In this document: one piece after another, positions 60,244 to 64,000 of the stretch
How positions within the stretch are numbered: the stretch's first letter is position 1
How the letters are laid out: each line of letters begins with the position of its first letter
Assembly: GCF_015694345.1 (NCBI RefSeq)
Contig: NZ_JADQDC010000002.1
Location: 434,001-498,000, forward strand
Reading direction: 5' to 3'
Length of the DNA: 64,000 bases
Origin: Novosphingobium jiangmenense
GTDB taxonomy: Bacteria > Pseudomonadota > Alphaproteobacteria > Sphingomonadales > Sphingomonadaceae
Notes under the pieces: model-generated
What the model saw: the letters and a program-made list of their open reading frames with translations, nothing else
What the model was told of the DNA's origin: nothing
The model's database searches: none
Made by a program: the position numbers and the translations under genes

Positions 60244-61491
60244 ATGCCCGAAGCCTACATCATCGATGCCGTCCGCACCCCACGCGGGATTGGCAAGCCC
60301 GGCAAGGGCGCGCTGTCACACCTGCACCCGCAGCACCTCGCCGCAACCGTGCTCAAGGCGCTGAAGGAGCGCAACAATCTCGACACCTCGACGGTCGACG
60401 ACATCATCTGGTCGACCTCGTCGCAGGTCGGCAAGCAGGGTGGCGACCTTGGCCGCATGGCCGCACTGGCGGCGGGTTACGACATCTCGGCCAGCGGCAC
60501 CACGCTCGACCGCTTCTGCGGCGGCGGCATCACCTCGGTGAACCTCGCCTGCGCTTCGGTCATGTCGGGCATGGAAGACTGCGTGATTGCAGGCGGCACC
60601 GAAATGATGAGCTTCACCGCTGCCCATGGCGCCGAACAGGCCAATGCCGGCATCCGTCCGCTCGGCATGGGTTCGGGCAACATGGAACTCGATGCGATCC
60701 ACCCGCAATCGCACCAAGGCGTCTGCGGCGACGCCATCGCCGCGCGCGAGGGGATCGATCGCCAGGCTCTCGACGCTCTCGCCCTTGTCAGCCAGGAACG
60801 TGCCGACCGGGCCATCCGCGAAGGCCGTTTCGACAAGTCGGTGGTCACCGTCTACAATCCGGACGGCACCGTCGCGCTTGACCGCGAGGAATTCCCGCGT
60901 CCCGAAACGACCATGGAAGGCCTGTCCTCGCTCAAGGCCAGCTTTGACGGGATCGCCGATTTCGACTTGGGCGGAACCACATTCCGCAAGCAGATCCAGC
61001 GCCGCTATCCGGAACTCGAATGGAAGGGCGTGCATCACGCCGGCAACTCCTCGGGCGTGGTCGATGGCGCGGCGGCGCTGCTGATCGTCTCGCCTGCCTA
61101 TGCCGAAAAGCACGGCCTGAAGCCGCGCGCGCGGATCGTCGCCTACGCCAATCAGGGCGATGACCCGACGTTGATGCTCAACGCGCCGGTCCCGGCGGCG
61201 AAGAAGGTGCTGGCCAAGGCGGGCCTGAACAAGGACGACATCGACGTCTGGGAAATCAACGAAGCCTTTGCCGTCGTTGCCGAAAAGTTCATCCGCGATC
61301 TCGAACTGGACCGCGACAAGGTGAACATCAACGGCGGCGCGATGGCGCTTGGCCACCCGATCGGCGCGACCGGTTCGATCCTGATCGGCACCGCGCTTGA
61401 CGAACTGGAACGTTCGGGCGGACGCTATGGCCTCGTCACGATGTGCGCAGCTGGCGGCATGGCTCCTGCGATCATCATTGAGCGCATCTAA
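60244..61491 (+). CDS. acetyl-CoA C-acetyltransferase family thiolase
   Basis: A 415-residue thiolase. The acyl-accepting Cys is in [17 protein letters not shown], the His in [17 protein letters not shown] and the second Cys in [16 protein letters not shown]. It is longer than the enzyme encoded at 6640-7836 and has extra loops ([16 protein letters not shown]), as in degradative thiolases of the FadA/FadI-like or steroid-related type. The start ATG at 60244 follows GGAGAGAG. The upstream palindrome suggests regulation by an acyl-CoA or acid ligand. A strong terminator follows. Confidence 0.94.
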   Translation: MPEAYIIDAVRTPRGIGKPGKGALSHLHPQHLAATVLKALKERNNLDTSTVDDIIWSTSSQVGKQGGDLGRMAALAAGYDISASGTTLDRFCGGGITSVNLACASVMSGMEDCVIAGGTEMMSFTAAHGAEQANAGIRPLGMGSGNMELDAIHPQSHQGVCGDAIAAREGIDRQALDALALVSQERADRAIREGRFDKSVVTVYNPDGTVALDREEFPRPETTMEGLSSLKASFDGIADFDLGGTTFRKQIQRRYPELEWKGVHHAGNSSGVVDGAAALLIVSPAYAEKHGLKPRARIVAYANQGDDPTLMLNAPVPAAKKVLAKAGLNKDDIDVWEINEAFAVVAEKFIRDLELDRDKVNINGGAMALGHPIGATGSILIGTALDELERSGGRYGLVTMCAAGGMAPAIIIERI

Positions 61492-61515
61492 CTAAAGTAA
61501 GTATCTGAAAGCATT

Positions 61516-61552
61516 AATGGCCCGGCGAGCAAGTCGCCGGGCCATTGTTTTT
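61516..61552 (+). terminator. rho-independent terminator of the second thiolase gene
   Basis: Perfect 13-base arms, AATGGCCCGGCGA (61516-61528) and TCGCCGGGCCATT (61534-61546), 5-base loop, followed by GTTTTT. Confidence 0.95.
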
Positions 61553-61612
61553 CAAGCGGTTGCAATTGTTACGTTGCAATAGTGCCTTGGCACTGGCAAG
61601 CGTCGGGCAATC

Positions 61613-62617
61613 ATGCCCGATTTTCCGCGAACTCTCGTCAGACCCTTGCGCGGAAAGCTTTCCGGTTACGCGGTGGCCATTGCCCTTGCGGCGGTCGCGA
61701 CCTTGGTGCGACAAGTGTCGGACCATCTGCTTCCTCCGGGTTTCCCGTTCCTGACGTTCTTTCCGGCGGTGATCGTGACGGCATTTGTCGCAGGGCGTGG
61801 TCCCGGGGCGCTGTGCGGTGTGCTCAGCCTGTTGTCTTCGTGGTATTTTTTCATCCCTCCGGCCAATACCTTCGCGATTTCGTGGCCGGTCACGACAGCG
61901 CTCCTGTTCTTTGCCGCCGTGGTCATCGTCGACATTCTGCTGATCGACGGGCTGCAGCAGCGGCAGGAGAAGCTGGTCGAAAGCCAGCGCCAGCTGGCCG
62001 CCATGGCAGACCAGCAAACCCTGCTTTTTCAGGAACTTCAGCACCGCGTGGCGAACAACCTCGCCTCGGTGTCCTCGATGCTGCGCATTCAGCGTCGCCA
62101 GATCGAGCGCGCACCGGAGACGGCGCTGGCCGTGCTGGAGAGCGCCGACCAGCGGATCGAGCTGATGGGCCGGGTCCATCGCCAGCTCTATGACCCCGCC
62201 GCGCGCGAACTGGCCCTGCCCGAGCAGATCGAAAACGTGGTGGCGCAAGCGCAGGACGTGGCCGCCGCCAGCCATGTCACGGTAGTCGTCGACGCCGTGG
62301 ATGCGCGGTTGGCTATCGACCGGATGATGACGCTGATGCTGCTGATCACCGAGGTGCTCAACAACTCGATAAAGCACGCGTTTCCAGAGGGTTCGGCAGG
62401 CGAAGTGCGCCTCAATCTGGACCGCATCGCCAGCGGTCGCCTGCGCCTGACCATCGCCGACAACGGGCGCGGGCTGCCCGCCGAGCAGGGCGAAATGCCT
62501 CGTCATCGCGGTCTCGGCAATGCCATCACCAAGGGGTTCGCCACCCAGCTGGGCGGCACGATCACGGTCGACGGGAGCAACGGGGTGACGACGATCGTGG
62601 AGTTTCCGGAGGACTGA
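61613..62617 (+). CDS. DUF4118 membrane histidine kinase (HisKA_2/HWE type)
   Basis: A 334-residue sensor kinase. Several membrane helices (about residues 18-112; FPFLTFFPAVIVTAFVAGRGPG and LSSWYFFIP) form the DUF4118 domain known from KdpD. A linker coiled coil leads to the HisKA_2 H box LFQELQHRVANNLASVSSML with the phospho-acceptor His, then the N box LLITEVLNNSIKHAFP, DNGRGLP and a GLGNAITKGFA G box. No receiver domain and no adjacent response regulator. Possibly another input into the alphaproteobacterial stress pathway. The signal is unknown. Confidence 0.92.
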   Translation: MPDFPRTLVRPLRGKLSGYAVAIALAAVATLVRQVSDHLLPPGFPFLTFFPAVIVTAFVAGRGPGALCGVLSLLSSWYFFIPPANTFAISWPVTTALLFFAAVVIVDILLIDGLQQRQEKLVESQRQLAAMADQQTLLFQELQHRVANNLASVSSMLRIQRRQIERAPETALAVLESADQRIELMGRVHRQLYDPAARELALPEQIENVVAQAQDVAAASHVTVVVDAVDARLAIDRMMTLMLLITEVLNNSIKHAFPEGSAGEVRLNLDRIASGRLRLTIADNGRGLPAEQGEMPRHRGLGNAITKGFATQLGGTITVDGSNGVTTIVEFPED

Positions 62618-62629
62618 CAGGGACTTTCC

Positions 62630-62684
62630 AACTCCCCCCCAACTCACCCCTAACTCTACCCCAACTCCCCCCTGACTCTCCCCC
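62630..62684. repeat. five 11-base tandem C-rich repeats
   Basis: Five consecutive units of exactly 11 bases, consensus AACTCNCCCCY (62630, 62641, 62652, 62663, 62674), with a sixth degenerate unit after. The minus strand thus has five runs of four or more G separated by 4-8 bases, a classical G-quadruplex pattern. It lies between the convergent kinase and M28 peptidase genes, in the 3' region of the peptidase transcript. Confidence 0.85.
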
Positions 62685-62694
62685 AACTCATGAC

Positions 62695-62724
62695 GGCAAA
62701 GCCCCAACTCGGCGAGGCTTTGCC
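62695..62724. terminator. hairpin between convergent kinase and peptidase genes
   Basis: Perfect 9-base arms GGCAAAGCC (62695-62703) and GGCTTTGCC (62716-62724) with a 12-base loop, 10 bases after the M28 stop. There is no U run on either strand. It may end or stabilise transcripts together with the adjacent C-rich repeats. Confidence 0.6.
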
Positions 62725-62733
62725 CATGCACAT

Positions 62734-64000
62734 TCAGGGTGCCGCAGCGATCGGCCCCGCCTCGTTGGCGACGATCTTCAGGACCTCGGTCCACGCCGCG
62801 ACATTTTGCGCCAATTCGGCGGGATCGACCTTGTCGAGGGTGTCGTCCGGCGTGTGATGGAGATCGAAGTAGTGGGTGCCGTCCTGGTTGAGATCGACCA
62901 CGGCGAGCTTCTGCTTTTCGATCACCGGTTCGACGTCGGTCCCGCCATCGGCCTTGCCGCTTCCGCGCACGATGCCCATCGGTGAGAGGGCGGCGGCGAT
63001 GCGGTCGGTCAGGGCCTTGTCGGCCATGTTGAACTGGACGCGCCAGACGCGGGCGGCGCCGAAGTCACTCTCCATGGCGAGGGCGTGGGGTTCGCTGTGC
63101 TTCTCGGCGTAGGCCTTGCCGCCGAAGCCGCCGAGTTCTTCCGAGCCGGCCCAGAGGACGCGGATGGTGCGCAGCGGCTTGCCGCCTTCCTGGGCCTTGA
63201 GTGCAGCGGCGGTGATGATGGCGCAGCCTGCCGCGTCGTCGATCGCGCCGGTGCCGAGGTCCCAGCTGTCGAGATGGCAGCCGAGCAGGATCGGCGGGAG
63301 CGAGGGATCGCGGCCGGGGAGATCGCCGATGACGTTGCCCGAGGGCAGATTGTCGGTGGTCTTGCCGGTGAGCGTGAGGTTGAGGCGGATCGGCTTGCCG
63401 CTGCGGGCGATGCGGGCGATCAGGTCGGCGTCGGGGTTGGAGACGGCGCCTGCCGGGATAGGCTTGACGCCATCGGGGAAATTGGTGCCGCCGGTGTGCG
63501 GATTGCGATGGCTGTCGGTGCCGATCGAGCGGATCACGACGCCCATCGCGCTCTTGCCCGAGGCGATGGCCGGACCTTGCCGCCGCACTTGTCCGTACGG
63601 ACCATAGCCGCTGCCGTCCTGATTGCGCTTCATGGCGTGGTCGATGAAGGCGATCTTGCCGGCAAGCGAGCCTGCGGGCGCGGCCTTGAGGGCGTCAAGT
63701 GTCGGGAAATAGACGACTTCGCCTTCGATGCCCGTGTCCGGCGTGGTGCCGCTATAGCCCAATGCGGTGACGGCGAGCCTGAACGGGATCGGAGCGAGCA
63801 GGCTGGCTTCGTCACGCCCGCGCACGTAGCCGCGTATCCTGAAGTCCTCGACGGCGACCTTGCTGAAGCCCAGCGCCTTCAGCCGCGCTTCGGCCCAAAC
63901 GCGGGCGCGGGCTTCGGCTTCGGAGCCCGGCAGGCGCGGGCCGACTTCGCTGGTGAGCCCGGCGAGCAGGTCCCACGCGACGTCGCCTTTCGGATCCTGC
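62734..64000 (-). CDS. M28-family zinc aminopeptidase, 5' end missing
   Basis: At least 422 codons of an M28 metallopeptidase; the frame stays open to the window edge, so the start (and a probable signal peptide) lies outside. A PA-like domain (VVYFPTLDALKAAPAGSLAGKIAFIDH) is inserted before the catalytic core. Zinc sites: LLGCHLDSWDLGTGAIDDAAG, WAGSEELGGFGGKAY, AMESDFGAARVW and FDLHHTPDDTLDKV. Related enzymes are exported or membrane-anchored carboxy- or aminopeptidases. A GTG at 63825 is in frame but internal, since family sequence (SEVGPRLPGSEAEARAR) continues upstream of it. Confidence 0.93.
   Translation of the reverse strand, partial: QDPKGDVAWDLLAGLTSEVGPRLPGSEAEARARVWAEARLKALGFSKVAVEDFRIRGYVRGRDEASLLAPIPFRLAVTALGYSGTTPDTGIEGEVVYFPTLDALKAAPAGSLAGKIAFIDHAMKRNQDGSGYGPYGQVRRQGPAIASGKSAMGVVIRSIGTDSHRNPHTGGTNFPDGVKPIPAGAVSNPDADLIARIARSGKPIRLNLTLTGKTTDNLPSGNVIGDLPGRDPSLPPILLGCHLDSWDLGTGAIDDAAGCAIITAAALKAQEGGKPLRTIRVLWAGSEELGGFGGKAYAEKHSEPHALAMESDFGAARVWRVQFNMADKALTDRIAAALSPMGIVRGSGKADGGTDVEPVIEKQKLAVVDLNQDGTHYFDLHHTPDDTLDKVDPAELAQNVAAWTEVLKIVANEAGPIAAAP

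Noticed and set aside
62734..63825. A complete M28 gene starting at GTG 63825
   Set aside because: Conserved peptidase sequence continues in frame to the window edge, so the gene is partial.
1..64000. Mobile element, prophage, CRISPR array, tRNA or rRNA
   Set aside because: No transposase, integrase, phage, direct-repeat array or tRNA-like cloverleaf was noticed in the intergenic regions.

Overview
This window comes from a GC-rich alphaproteobacterium, most likely a sphingomonad close to Novosphingobium. The evidence is the gene content and order: a split nuo operon with an Ala/Pro/Lys-rich NuoC tail, three sphingomonad-style CxxCxxCC proteins, HWE/HisKA_2 kinases, a LOV kinase with a single-domain receiver, and a complete XrtA/PEP-CTERM exopolysaccharide locus of the sphingomonad type. 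Coding density is high and many genes overlap by 1 or 4 bases (ATGA, GTGA, TTGA, TGATG). No tRNA, rRNA, IS element, prophage or CRISPR array was seen. The first gene (nuoE) and the last gene (M28 peptidase) run off the window edges.

Layout. 1-4120 (minus): nuoA-B-C-D, then a SnoaL-like gene and a small membrane protein, then nuoE. 4282-6537 (minus): coniferyl-type aldehyde dehydrogenase behind a prepilin peptidase. 6640-7836 (plus): thiolase. 7913-12975: SH3-like exported protein (minus), D-2-hydroxyacid dehydrogenase, ammonium transporter and three CxxCxxCC proteins (plus). 12962-20462 (minus): amidase, class A PBP, exported peroxiredoxin, prfB, lipoprotein methyltransferase and nitronate-monooxygenase-like protein. 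21051-23837 (plus): RNase E behind a long leader. 23985-31014: permease and amidohydrolase (minus), ThuA protein and methyltransferase (plus), S9 peptidase (minus). 31473-33858 (plus): sdhB, thioesterase, zapE. 34019-36413 (minus): a CHASE2/EAL phosphodiesterase and, after it, a candidate 16-residue peptide gene with CtrA-like boxes.

36496-54974 is the XrtA locus. A ten-gene minus-strand block encodes export lipoprotein, chain-length protein, tyrosine autokinase, outer-membrane barrel, ExeA-like ATPase, deacetylase, FemAB-like protein, glycosyltransferase, XrtA-EpsI fusion and amidotransferase. Upstream lies an acyl-CoA ligase/PLP decarboxylase pair, and divergent from it a GNAT/FemAB-like protein, an acyl carrier protein and two hydrolases. 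Together these look like a polysaccharide export machine plus an ACP-based small-molecule module of unknown product. No PEP-CTERM substrate protein is in the window.

54964-64000: thioredoxin reductase; a blue-light LOV-HWE kinase, its receiver and a PTP-like phosphatase (minus); M20 amidohydrolase and thioesterase (minus); a second thiolase behind a 16-base palindrome (plus); a DUF4118/HisKA_2 kinase (plus); an 11-base tandem C-rich repeat with G-quadruplex potential on the minus strand; and a partial exported M28 peptidase.
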